From the NCBI RefSeq assembly GCF_001858025.1, contig NZ_LZQD01000003.1, positions 502,879 through 566,878 of the forward strand: DNA of 64,000 bases, read 5' to 3'. Numbering within the stretch: the first letter of the stretch is position 1; every line of letters begins with the position of its first letter. The DNA comes from Trichormus sp. NMC-1 (GTDB taxonomy: Bacteria > Cyanobacteriota > Cyanobacteriia > Cyanobacteriales > Nostocaceae). The notes below the pieces were generated by a model that ran no database searches, was not told where the DNA came from, and was given only the letters and a program-made list of their open reading frames with translations. Shown here one piece after another: positions 28,315 to 36,429 of the stretch. The position numbers were made by a program, and so were the translations under genes.

Positions 28315-29175
28315 TTATTTAATAAAAGCGCCTTTTGCCAAATCTTCCTTAAACTCTTGAAGCCTGTTATACATTTCTTCGGTCAGATTTTCCACGTTTT
28401 TATCAGTACTTAAACTAGGATGTACAGTTTTGGTAATACTTAGTAATTGTGATGCAGCTTCTTGTTGTCTGAACCAATCACGGGTTAAGCGTGCTGGAAA
28501 TAAGATATCTAGTTTTTGACGAGGATGATGCAAACGTTTTAGATATGATGGTTTATATTCTGTACCAATAGACTGACACCAGTCTTGCCACTTAAACGAG
28601 AGAATAGTAGAGTTAGAAACAACTGGAATCCACGGTATACGCAATGAATCAGCAATAATTGCACCGTGCATAGCCTCTGCAAGTATAACTTCGGATTGGC
28701 TGATACAGGACAAAACTTCTTCTATTGGCCAGCGTGGATCAATATACCCGAATCCTAATCTTTCACAAACTAAACGCCAACCTTCCCCAGCCATTTCGTA
28801 ATGGGGTATATAAGAAAATTTGTACTGCTTTTTGCTATTACTATTAAATAATTTTCTAATCAGGATTGCTCCATCTGTCACTGATAATTTAGTCGAAACC
28901 CCTAATGCTTGTGCTGATAGCGGGCCACGCAGGCAGTAAATTTTATAAGAATTATCTACCTCTGGTACCCCTTGCTCGTAACCGACTCCTGAGCCAAATA
29001 TCACTCGCAAACGGGCATTTTTTGTCTTTAGCGATAATTTATCATTAATTAAAGTACCGATACCAATAAAAGTAGTATTCTGATCTTCATCCATTACTCC
29101 TGGTATCAACTTACTCCATAGCCAAGGATTCAGTTTATCGCCGAAATTATTCTCCTGATAATAAAAAAGCTTCAT
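28315..29175 (-). CDS. Polysaccharide pyruvyl transferase family protein (ExoV-like)
   Basis: 286 residues. The N-terminal MKLFYYQENNFGDKLNPWLW is the hallmark of ExoV/CsaB-type pyruvyl transferases, which put pyruvate ketals on surface sugars. It is followed by FIGIGTLIND, IFGSGVGY, YCLRGPLSAQALG and VTDGAIL. The distal SQSEVILAEAMHGAIIADSLRIPWIPV is the PEP/nucleotide-sugar binding region. ATG start. It is probably co-transcribed with the GT8-like gene downstream on the minus strand, although 370 bp including a repeat separates them. The acceptor is unknown. Confidence 0.82.
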   Translation of the reverse strand: MKLFYYQENNFGDKLNPWLWSKLIPGVMDEDQNTTFIGIGTLINDKLSLKTKNARLRVIFGSGVGYEQGVPEVDNSYKIYCLRGPLSAQALGVSTKLSVTDGAILIRKLFNSNSKKQYKFSYIPHYEMAGEGWRLVCERLGFGYIDPRWPIEEVLSCISQSEVILAEAMHGAIIADSLRIPWIPVVSNSTILSFKWQDWCQSIGTEYKPSYLKRLHHPRQKLDILFPARLTRDWFRQQEAASQLLSITKTVHPSLSTDKNVENLTEEMYNRLQEFKEDLAKGAFIK

Positions 29176-29617
29176 AATTTGATTGTTAGTAGCAAAATAT
29201 TTAAATTTAAAAATAGTGTAACTGTTATAATATTATTTGAAAAGTGGGCAAATGAGTAACAAAGAATTTATCTTATTTGCGGTAAATACGTAAATACAGC
29301 TTGCTGTTCGCGGAGCGTGCCGTTAGGCATATAAAGCGGTAACTTATTCCAAATCAGGGTTTCAATCTTTTTTAGTCCAAGCCGATACGTTATGGCATTT
29401 GTAAGCTCAAAATCCCTTACAGTGTACACACAAGTCCTAGATTCCTTGCTTAGTAAGGCTTTAAAATTTACAAATTTACTTATCTTTACACAGGTTCATT
29501 GTTTTTGTCGCCTACTAACTCCAAAAATGTGATATGATAAGTAGTTCTCCAAAACAGTGCTGGGTGAAGAACGTAGATAGAAAACTCAGCACATCTACAC
29601 ACTCAGCACTCTGGTTT
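29176..29617. other. Divergent intergenic region upstream of der
   Basis: No gene. A short palindromic motif around 29300-29330 (GCTTGCTGTTCGCGG) resembles dispersed cyanobacterial repeats. A frame extending der upstream to 29534 is open, but not expected in the family. Confidence 0.4.
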
Positions 29618-30982
29618 ATGGCACTGCCAATTATTGCAATTATCGGCCGCCCAAATGTGGGCAAATCCACCTTAGTTAATCGTCTCGCCGGAGATCAAAC
29701 GGCGATTGTCCACGATGAACCGGGTGTAACGCGCGATCGCACTTATCGACCTGCATTTTGGAACGATCGCGATTTTTTAGTCGTAGATACAGGCGGTTTA
29801 GTCTTTAACGATGATACCGAATTCCTGCCTTTAATTCGCCAACAGGCATTAATAGCACTCAGAGAAGCTTGTGCAGCGATTTTTGTCGTTGATGGGAAAA
29901 CAGGACCCACACCAGCAGATGAAGAAATTGCTGGGTGGTTGCGTCAACAACCAGTTCCTGTGTTACTGGCTGTGAACAAATGTGAATCTCCCGAACAAGG
30001 CGCAATGCAAGCTAGTGAATTTTGGGAGTTGGGGTTAGGTGAACCTTACCCGATTTCCGCGATTCATGGTAGCGGTACAGGGGAAATTCTGGACGAGTTA
30101 CTAGTTCACATTCCCGCAGTTACGGAAGTAGAAGAAAACAACGAAATTAAAGTCGCCATTATTGGCCGCCCAAATGTAGGCAAATCCAGCTTATTAAATG
30201 CCTTTGTTGGCGAAGAAAGAGCGATCGTCAGCCCTATTTCCGGTACAACTCGTGATAGTATTGATACAGTCATCGAACGGTCTGGGCAAACCTACCGCTT
30301 AATTGACACCGCCGGCATTCGCAAAAAGAAACACATCGATTACGGCACAGAATTCTTTAGCATTAACCGCGCCTTTAAAGCAATTCGCCGCGCCGATGTG
30401 GTTTTATTGGTTATAGATGCCGAAGATGGAGCCACAGAACAAGACCAAAAATTAGCTGGGCGAATCATTGAAGAAGGTCGAGCTTGCATTATCGTAGTTA
30501 ACAAATGGGATGCCGTCGAAAAAGACTCATACACCATTTATGATTACGAAAAAACTCTGGAAGGACGGTTGCATTTTACCGAATGGGCAGAGATCATCTT
30601 TGTGAGTGCCGTCACAGGACAACGGGTAGAAAAGATTTTAGAATTGGTGAGTAAAGCAGCAGAGGCACACAAACGCCGTGTTACAACTTCTGTAGTTAAT
30701 GAAGTCCTCACAGATGCAATTAGCTGGCATTCTCCACCGACTTCACGAGGCGGTCGTCAAGGTAAGATTTATTATGGTACGCAAGTAAGTACCCAACCGC
30801 CAACATTTGCCCTATTTGTCAACGATGCTCAACGGTTTAATGACAATTATCGCCGTTATATTGAAAGACAATTTCGCAAACAACTAGGGTTTGATGGGAC
30901 TCCGATTCGGTTATTCTGGCGGAGTAAAAAAGTCCGGGATGCGGAAATTGGCAATCTCAATCGAGCAACTCGTGTGAAATAA
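29618..30982 (+). CDS. der: Ribosome-associated GTPase Der (EngA)
   Basis: Essential double GTPase needed for 50S ribosome assembly. The first G domain has GRPNVGKST (10-18), GVTRDR and DTGG; the second has [20 protein letters not shown] and NKWD. The C-terminal KH-like domain ([29 protein letters not shown]) completes the architecture. I chose ATG 29618 ([13 protein letters not shown]), the family-typical start. An upstream in-frame start at 29534 would add 28 unconserved residues. An ECF T-component gene follows, a neighbour arrangement seen in other cyanobacteria. Confidence 0.96.
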   Translation: MALPIIAIIGRPNVGKSTLVNRLAGDQTAIVHDEPGVTRDRTYRPAFWNDRDFLVVDTGGLVFNDDTEFLPLIRQQALIALREACAAIFVVDGKTGPTPADEEIAGWLRQQPVPVLLAVNKCESPEQGAMQASEFWELGLGEPYPISAIHGSGTGEILDELLVHIPAVTEVEENNEIKVAIIGRPNVGKSSLLNAFVGEERAIVSPISGTTRDSIDTVIERSGQTYRLIDTAGIRKKKHIDYGTEFFSINRAFKAIRRADVVLLVIDAEDGATEQDQKLAGRIIEEGRACIIVVNKWDAVEKDSYTIYDYEKTLEGRLHFTEWAEIIFVSAVTGQRVEKILELVSKAAEAHKRRVTTSVVNEVLTDAISWHSPPTSRGGRQGKIYYGTQVSTQPPTFALFVNDAQRFNDNYRRYIERQFRKQLGFDGTPIRLFWRSKKVRDAEIGNLNRATRVK

Positions 30983-31070
30983 TAGTTATATCATGTTCGT
31001 TTAATTACTTATGAAAAAAACGTCTGTGAGTCAGCCTTAATTATAAGTCTTTAACCGAACAAGATATCAT

Positions 31071-31134
31071 TGGTCTATGGTCTGTTGGTCATAACTAATG
31101 ACTAATCACAAATGACCAATGACTAATAACTAAA
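31071..31134. repeat. Degenerate heptanucleotide repeat (GACTAAT/GACCAAT)
   Basis: Imperfect 7-bp units, first TGGTCTA/TTGGTCA then the complementary GACTAAT/GACCAAT series, so the tract could fold back. It lies directly before the ecfT-like gene. Confidence 0.65.
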
Positions 31135-31135
31135 C

Positions 31136-32065
31136 ATGGATTTACTGCGATCGCTCCCACTAGGACTATACTTAGAAAACCCGCAAACTTGGCTACATAA
31201 ACTCGACCCGCGAGTCAAGTTAATGTGGTTATTGAGCTTTCTCACCAGCTATGTTGTCGCTAACAACTATTGGCGAGTGCTATTGGTATTACTGCTGATT
31301 ATTTTTACGGTATTTGCCAAGATTCCTTTGCGAGTGTGGCGGCAACAAATGGGCTGGCTATTGATTCTATCATTTATGGTGTTATCAATTGGTGCTATCA
31401 GTCCTGATGGGCTGGGTGTCAGTTATCAGCCACGCTTACCCGCAACGGAACAAGTTTTAACTCAGCCAGTGAATGCTGAGAAAATTAAAGAGAGTCCAAA
31501 ATTAGCGGATAGGAATAAAGAATACAGTTATGTGCTGTTTCATCAAGGCCCAATTAAAGTAAATCGCCGTTCCTTGGATTTAGCAATTCGCCTCAGTACA
31601 ATTGTTTTTACCTTAATTTACAGCACTAACTTATATCTGCTGACAACCGCACCAGAAGAAATCACCTCTGGAATGGAAAGTTTAATGCAACCTCTGCGAA
31701 GGTTCAAAATACCAGTTACAGAAATTACTCTAACTTTAACTTTATCTTTGCGATTTATTCCTTTAGTTTTAGAAGAAGTCCAAAATCTAGTACGTTCTGT
31801 GATGACTAGGGCAATTAATTGGAAAAAGCTAGGATTAAAAGGGGGAGCTAAAGTTTGGTTAATTGTGATTGAACGACTTTTAGAAAATCTGCTCTTACGT
31901 GCTGATCAAATGGCAAATGCAATGATGGTGCGAGGTTTTACCAGTCCGAATGAGCATCAAGTCAAATGGCAAGATTTAAAATTGAGAACAGGAGACTGGT
32001 TAGCGATCGCAATTTTAATCGTATTTTGGGGATTAAGAATTGCCTTTGGAACGGAGGTTTCTTAA
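31136..32065 (+). CDS. Energy-coupling factor transporter T component (CbiQ/EcfT family)
   Basis: 309-residue membrane protein. The N-terminal LHKLDPRVKLMWLL is the conserved EcfT opening, with transmembrane helices to about residue 90. A soluble insert comes next (about 100-135). Toward the end are LTLTLSLRFIPLVLEEVQNLVRSVMTRA and ADQMANAMMVRGF, the coupling-helix Ala-Arg-Gly motif that contacts the ATPases. It links vitamin/metal-binding S components to ECF ATPases. No S component or ATPase is adjacent, so it likely serves a shared ECF module. ATG start. Confidence 0.88.
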   Translation: MDLLRSLPLGLYLENPQTWLHKLDPRVKLMWLLSFLTSYVVANNYWRVLLVLLLIIFTVFAKIPLRVWRQQMGWLLILSFMVLSIGAISPDGLGVSYQPRLPATEQVLTQPVNAEKIKESPKLADRNKEYSYVLFHQGPIKVNRRSLDLAIRLSTIVFTLIYSTNLYLLTTAPEEITSGMESLMQPLRRFKIPVTEITLTLTLSLRFIPLVLEEVQNLVRSVMTRAINWKKLGLKGGAKVWLIVIERLLENLLLRADQMANAMMVRGFTSPNEHQVKWQDLKLRTGDWLAIAILIVFWGLRIAFGTEVS

Positions 32066-32096
32066 TCAAAATACAGCAGAATTTGGGGGGTTAAAA

Positions 32097-32978
32097 CTAT
32101 TCTGCATTTACCCAAAAGTCAGCAGTATTAACTTTTCCATTGCGGTTAAATTGCATCCACATTTTATAGGTTCCTTTTTGGGGTAATTTAGTTTTAAATT
32201 CGATTGCTCCATCTGTGGTATTTTTGGTTGCATGAGCGTGGATATAATCGGCTGCTGTCAGAGATGAGGAACTTTTGATAATTACTAAATGCCCTTTTTC
32301 TCCTAAATATGGCTGTAAGTCTTTAATTGGTTGATTGTTGCTGTCTTTTAAATCAAATTTAAGAGTAATATCTTTTCCGGCTTTGATGTTTTTTTCGGAA
32401 GTATTAAGATTAATTTTGGTGTTAGATATAGTTCGGCTTTTTTGAAATTTTTCTAAACTTTTTGGGAGCGGTACTGAACCAGGAATAGAGATATTCATTA
32501 AAGATACTCTCTCTTTTTGTTCCGCAGGTTTATAATCACTAAATAGAGTATATTCTCCAGATTCAGGAAATTTAGTACTGACTTGAAAGCTGCCATTATC
32601 TTGATATTCTGGATGAGTATGCTCGAAAAATCGCAAATCATCGCTAACTACAATTAAATGCATGAGCTTTTCTTGGAAATTGTCAAATTTAGTAACTGGT
32701 TTTCCAGCGGAATCTTGAATATCTATGACTAAATTAATCGGCTGATTAGGAGCTAAATTTTGAGGAGTATTTAATTTAGCTTTAGTGGTTGTTTTTGAAT
32801 TATCTTCCTGATTTATATGTTCCATTGAATCTCCGTCATGTTCACTCATGGAATCTTTTTCATGATTCATCGTCATACTTGGTGAAACTTTGACTTCACT
32901 AGATTGATTTTCTGAGGAACAGCTAGGTGCAATTAACAAAGTTGTCAGGATGAAAACACTGGTAAAAAACCGCTTCAT
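32097..32978 (-). CDS. His/Met-rich lipoprotein with duplicated Ig-like domain
   Basis: 293 residues. A signal peptide with lipobox-like LIAPSC (Cys about 20) is followed by a Met/His/Asp/Ser-rich linker (MTMNHEKDSMSEHDGDSMEH) that could bind copper or other metals. Two related beta domains follow. The first has PINLVIDIQDSAGKPVTKF and LMHLIVVSDDLRFFEHTHPE; the second has ITLKFDLKDSNNQPIKDL and GHLVIIKSSSSLTAADYIHA. The duplicated H-rich LMHL/GHLV...H.H pattern resembles periplasmic proteins found with copper-handling genes. The metal role is inferred. Convergent with ecfT. Confidence 0.65.
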   Translation of the reverse strand: MKRFFTSVFILTTLLIAPSCSSENQSSEVKVSPSMTMNHEKDSMSEHDGDSMEHINQEDNSKTTTKAKLNTPQNLAPNQPINLVIDIQDSAGKPVTKFDNFQEKLMHLIVVSDDLRFFEHTHPEYQDNGSFQVSTKFPESGEYTLFSDYKPAEQKERVSLMNISIPGSVPLPKSLEKFQKSRTISNTKINLNTSEKNIKAGKDITLKFDLKDSNNQPIKDLQPYLGEKGHLVIIKSSSSLTAADYIHAHATKNTTDGAIEFKTKLPQKGTYKMWMQFNRNGKVNTADFWVNAE

Positions 32979-33194
32979 TTTTGTTTTCTCTCACTCGAAA
33001 ATTTTACGTAACAATATTATACAGAAATATTACTTAAGCAAACGCCATAAAATACCGTAATATTTATTTTCATTAAGTATAGACGCTTCTTTTCTAGCGT
33101 TTCCATTATCCCAAATTCAGATATAATCGACCATTTAAACTAATTCAGTACCAAATGATTATGACAAAATTATACTTATTTATAGGTTTCTACA

Positions 33195-33322
33195 TATAGG
33201 ACTCCTATTTGAATTTTGAACAGAACTCCGTATACCTTGATTCCTTCTTCTCTGTTCCCTGTTCCCTGTTCCCTGTTCCCTACCTCTACGAGTAAATTCA
33301 GAAACCAAACCGGATTCCTATA
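33195..33322. mobile_element. MITE-like element 1 with TATAGGA ends, containing (TTCCCTG)n
   Basis: The left end TATAGGACTCC and right end GGATTCCTATA form an inverted repeat over 11 bases with one mismatch. Inside lies a heptamer array (TTCCCTG, about four copies, near 33250-33280). It abuts a second element with the same ends. Confidence 0.65.
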
Positions 33323-33474
33323 TATAGGATTACTATTTGATTTTTGAACAGGATTAGGTATTGTAGGGTGCGTTAGGATGAAATCCGTAACGCACCATTC
33401 TCAAGGTTTTGGTGCGTTACGCTGTCGCTAACACACCCTACGTATATTTTCAATAATCAAACCGGATTCCTATA
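33323..33474. mobile_element. MITE-like element 2 with TATAGGA ends, containing a nested palindrome
   Basis: Same terminal motifs as element 1 (TATAGGATTAC left, CCGGATTCCTATA right), and TATTTGATTTTTGAACAG is shared with TATTTGAATTTTGAACAG of element 1. Nested inside is another palindrome with ends GTAGGGTGCGTTA (33363-33375) and TAACACACCCTAC (33429-33441). Confidence 0.65.
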
Positions 33475-33620
33475 GAAATATTGGGAAATCGAAAGTCTTT
33501 TTTTAAACTTAGTGATAATATGGTTTTGAAAGCTGCTTATTTTGATTTTTAATCTTTCTTTTGGTAGTAGACTTTGCTCCAGTTTTAAAGAGTGAAGTGC
33601 CTATCATATTTGGGAAGAAT

Positions 33621-33731
33621 TAGATACCCACTAAAGGAAGATGACTATAAAAAATAATAGAAGTAAATTACTTTTGGTGTGTCGAAATAACTGCTTTCTA
33701 TGGAGGTTTAGCCGAGTGCTAAACCTTTTTT
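33621..33731 (+). ncRNA. Tandem small-RNA candidate, unit 1
   Basis: A ~111-nt unit beginning with a box ending AGGAAGATG (33635-33643), then AGTAAATTA in the middle, and ending in an intrinsic terminator (33704-33731). It is the most divergent of four consecutive units of equal length. No conserved reading frame follows the ATG in the box, so an RNA is more likely than a peptide. Confidence 0.6.
33704..33731 (+). terminator. Intrinsic terminator of unit 1
   Basis: Stem AGGTTTAG / CTAAACCT with loop CCGAGTG, followed by TTTTTT. Confidence 0.85.
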
Positions 33732-33823
33732 ATTAGAAACATATCATCTAAACTTTATGTAAGCTGAATATAAATTTTTATTTAGCTCTCTTCAAATAAA
33801 TCCTTAACAGGTTATATGAATTT

Positions 33824-33932
33824 TGTATACATCCTATAGGTAGATGTCGTAAATTAGAAGTCAGTCTAAATTAACTACATATGGTAAACACTTGGTATAT
33901 ATATGGGCTTGGTTCTAAACCAAGCCTTTTTT
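33824..33932 (+). ncRNA. Tandem small-RNA candidate, unit 2
   Basis: A ~109-nt unit. It has 5' box TGTATACATCCTATAGGTAG followed by ATG, middle box CTAAATTAACTACATATGGT, AAACACTTGGTATATA, and a terminator at 33906-33932. It is the closest relative of unit 3: CTAAATTAACT versus TTAAATTAACT, then ATATGGTAAACAC in both. The frame after the ATG stops at once, so it is not coding. Confidence 0.72.
33906..33932 (+). terminator. Intrinsic terminator of unit 2
   Basis: Perfect 9-bp stem GGCTTGGTT / AACCAAGCC with a three-base loop, followed by TTTTTT. Confidence 0.92.
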
Positions 33933-34136
33933 GTGTGTAATGCCAATTAGCAATTTTAAAAATGATTAGGGCAGATGGAACGCTCAAAAGCTTATTGGGC
34001 AATTATTCAACAAGGGAACATCTGAAATTTAAAATTTAAAAAGGTATAATTAGCAGCTATTAGTACTATTTACGAGATAAAAACTTTTTATAATCTTGAA
34101 GTTAAAGTGATATTAAATAGCAGCTTTTAGAAAATT

Positions 34137-34244
34137 TGTACACACCTTATAGAGAGATGAACCACATCCAAAGAGAGGTTAAATTAACTATATATGGTAA
34201 ACACCTGGTATATACAAAGGCTTGGACTAACGCCAAGCCTTTTT
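34137..34244 (+). ncRNA. Tandem small-RNA candidate, unit 3
   Basis: A ~108-nt unit. It has 5' box TGTACACACCTTATAGAGAG then ATG, middle box TTAAATTAACTATATATGGT, AAACACCTGGTATATA, and a terminator at 34218-34244. Upstream, TATAAT (34089-34094) is a possible -10 but about 40 nt from the box. An overlapping 76-codon frame here is not conserved in the sister units. Confidence 0.72.
34218..34244 (+). terminator. Intrinsic terminator of unit 3
   Basis: Stem AGGCTTGG / CCAAGCCT with loop ACTAACG, followed by a five-base T-run. Confidence 0.88.
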
Positions 34245-34310
34245 CATGCTTAATATATATACTTATGTATTTTTATACAAAAATCTTAGTCTATCAGTTT
34301 TTGGGATATT

Positions 34311-34422
34311 TGGACACATCCTCTAGGAAGATGTTCTGCAAGCAGACTAGAACTAAATTAATTTAGTACGTTGTTAAGCACAGCAATTATAGAGGTTTGG
34401 TTTACTGCCAAACCTTTTTTTT
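34311..34422 (+). ncRNA. Tandem small-RNA candidate, unit 4
   Basis: A ~112-nt unit. It has 5' box TGGACACATCCTCTAGGAAG then ATG, middle ACTAAATTAATTTAG, and a terminator at 34393-34422. The stem sequence differs from units 2 and 3 (GGTTTGG/CCAAACC), but pairing is preserved by compensatory change. Confidence 0.68.
34393..34422 (+). terminator. Intrinsic terminator of unit 4
   Basis: Stem AGGTTTGG / CCAAACCT with loop TTTACTG, followed by a run of eight T. Confidence 0.9.
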
Positions 34423-34607
34423 AAATTCAGTAACCGTAATTAGTAGTATTTTCTAAATCACTTCTTGCACCTGGTACAATAATCATAGAGTCGGCAATAA
34501 CCCAGGGTTAGCGCGTCTCAAATCCTGTTGACAGGGGAATTACAGTAGAGGAGAATAGTTTGCTATGGATGCTGCTAACACAGAAACCATGTATTGATCA
34601 TTCATAG

Positions 34608-35372
34608 AATGGTAATATTGTTGTTAGTGCTAGTACGGATAAAACTATCAGAATTTGGGAAAGCTACAGGGGAACAATTAAACGCACTTTAAATGGACAT
34701 ACGGATGCAGTTTTAGCTGTTGCTATTAGTCCTGATTCTACAACTCTTGTTAGTGGTAGTGTTGATAAAACTATCAGAATTTGGAATTTACAAACTGGGG
34801 AAAACTGTTATATTATTAATCAGCATTTAGCAACAGTAAACACACTAGCAATTACTCCCGATAATCAAACTCTGATTAGTGGAAGTTCAGATAATAAAAT
34901 TAAATTATGGAAACTCCAGACTGGGGAATTACGTCACACTCTCAAAGGACACTCAACGGCTATTTCTGCTATTGCCATTCACCCAGATGGTAAAATTATT
35001 GCTAGTAGTAGTCAAGATGGAATTATCAATCTTTGGAATATCGAAACTGGGGAATTATTAGAAACTCTTTCTGGGTTTAGTCCCCTAGCTTTTAGCGCTG
35101 ATGGTAAAATGTTGATTAGTGGCGGAAAAGGTGGAACTATCAAAATTTGGCGACAAGTTCAAAGCAGTGATAATTTATCCTTAACAGGGGAATGGTGGGA
35201 AATTTTAGGCGTAGAACCCAAAACTCATCCTCAAGACGTAAAACTTGCCTATCTGAGATTAGCCAGATTATATCATCCTGATATTAACAGTTCTGTAAGT
35301 GCTAAAACTGCCATGCAAGCAATTAATGAGGCATATCAAAAGTTTCAGCAGCAATTAAAGACACATAATTGA
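34608..35372 (+). pseudogene. 5'-truncated WD40-repeat protein with C-terminal J-domain-like module
   Basis: The frame is open from 34608 (after an in-frame TAG at 34605) to the stop at 35372, but has no ATG, GTG or TTG before 35109. It encodes about five WD40 blades (VVSASTDKTIRIW, LVSGSVDKTIRIWNLQTGE, LISGSSDNKIKLWKLQTGE, IIASSSQDGIINLWNIETGE, MLISGGKGGTIKIW). A J-domain-like tail follows (EWWEILGVEPKTHPQDVKLA, YLRLARLYHPDIN, ending INEAYQKFQQQL), with HPD present. WD40-J fusions are known in cyanobacteria. The N-terminus is lost, so I call it a pseudogene. Confidence 0.75.
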
Positions 35373-35460
35373 TTAACCAGTGAAAATTTAGGGATTTTGC
35401 TACTATAAGCTCTATTTTTAAATGGTTATTACTGTAGAATATATATACCTTCATCAGTAT

Positions 35461-35547
35461 TCCGCATTCGCTACAAAGTTCTTTGGCGGGGCGCACGCTT
35501 CCGGGTTTGAGGGCTTTGGCTTTTTTGTGGGATTCTATGGATGTCAT
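35461..35547 (-). pseudogene. 5' fragment of a HCAR / F420H2-dehydrogenase beta-like gene
   Basis: 29 codons from an ATG: MTSIESHKKAKALKPGSVRP then AKELCSECG. This matches the N-terminus of the cyanobacterial/plant 7-hydroxymethyl chlorophyll a reductase family (coenzyme F420 hydrogenase beta-subunit-like), including the first Fe-S cysteines. Homology stops abruptly after SECG. An isolated gene-start scrap. Confidence 0.6.
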
Positions 35548-35811
35548 CTATTTTGTTTATTTTTACTAAATATGGCTTTTATTACCTTACCGTTAGGGGT
35601 TGTGAAGTTGACGGTTTGAGTTGAATAAGAGGTTTTTTTCTCGCAAAGTCTTTATAATCGCTACTTAGATTTTTGCCTGGAAATTACAGAAAATTTAAAT
35701 TTATTAAGAAATAATTAAGTAATTACAACATTACCGGTAGAGGATAATATCGCTTAGACTGAATGTGTCTTAAATAGAGACTGTCAATTTTTGATACATG
35801 AAGGAATTTAG

Positions 35812-36204
35812 ATGCAGCAAATACTCCAAAATACTAAGAGACTAGTATCAGTGAGCCTAGCTACACTACTAATTTTAGTAAGCACTATAACTATTTTCCC
35901 ATCTACAGCTAGTGCAGATAATAATGTAGTAAAAATCGAATGTACCTCAGACTGCGGTAATATCGTTCCATTTGCAGCTGGTGTAGTTTCTGGTAGCGCA
36001 GTAACACTTATGGCTACTGGAGATACAGCAACTTTAGCAACTTTAGCTGCAACCGGGGCTGCTACTATTGGGGAAATAACAACGGCTTTAGCTGGGTTAG
36101 GGGTGGCTGCTGGAACTGCTGTCTCATCACCAGTTTTAGTTCCTGTAGCAGTAGCAGCGGCAGGTGGATATGGTGCATATCAGTTGTGGCATCATTTCAG
36201 TTAG
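35812..36204 (+). CDS. Secreted small Ala/Gly-rich protein of unknown function
   Basis: 130 residues with ATG start (an AAGGA lies about ten bases upstream). A clear Sec signal peptide (LVSVSLATLLILVSTITIFP, cleavage probably after ASA about residue 35) precedes VVKIECTSDCGNIVPF with two cysteines. The rest is a long hydrophobic Ala/Gly/Thr/Val-rich region (about 50-125) with GxxxG-like spacing and YQLWHHFS at the end. Such a composition suits a small membrane-inserting or glycine-zipper protein. I recognise no family. Immediately after its stop begins a fragment of another gene, so its true C-terminus might have been altered. Confidence 0.6.
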   Translation: MQQILQNTKRLVSVSLATLLILVSTITIFPSTASADNNVVKIECTSDCGNIVPFAAGVVSGSAVTLMATGDTATLATLAATGAATIGEITTALAGLGVAAGTAVSSPVLVPVAVAAAGGYGAYQLWHHFS

Positions 36205-36205
36205 T

Positions 36206-36355
36206 GCCGGTGGTTACATAGCCGGTCGGGCTGACTTAGTAGAAGCGGCTGCTTGTCGCCTCACAGCACCTGGTATTGGTAGTGCTGGGGGTGCTACCTT
36301 TGCAATAACCATCAACCTAATTATAGATATTTGCGATTTTAAGTTGATTGATTAA
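36206..36355 (+). pseudogene. Fragment of aluminium-resistance / COG4100 PLP enzyme
   Basis: The frame reads AGGYIAGRADLVEAAACRLT then APGIG and GGATF. This strongly resembles the block after the PLP lysine in the cystathionine-lyase-like 'aluminium resistance' family (COG4100). Only about 32 codons are recognisable; the frame then runs on to 36355 without homology. It has no start of its own. Confidence 0.6.
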
Positions 36356-36429
36356 TGGTCTATGCTGCTACAATGCAGATGTTAGCCAAGCAGGGTTTTC
36401 TCTGCTGATGTAAATCCAGAAAATGAGCA

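Noticed and set aside
34136..34366. 76-codon frame across sRNA unit 3
   Set aside because: It runs through the terminator of unit 3 and is not conserved in the sister units.
33621..34422. Assignment of the tandem units to NsiR1
   Set aside because: NsiR1 arrays lie upstream of hetF; no hetF is nearby and I cannot match the sequence from memory, so the name is not used.
35422..35619. 65-codon plus-strand frame
   Set aside because: It is the antisense of the HCAR-like fragment, which explains its composition.
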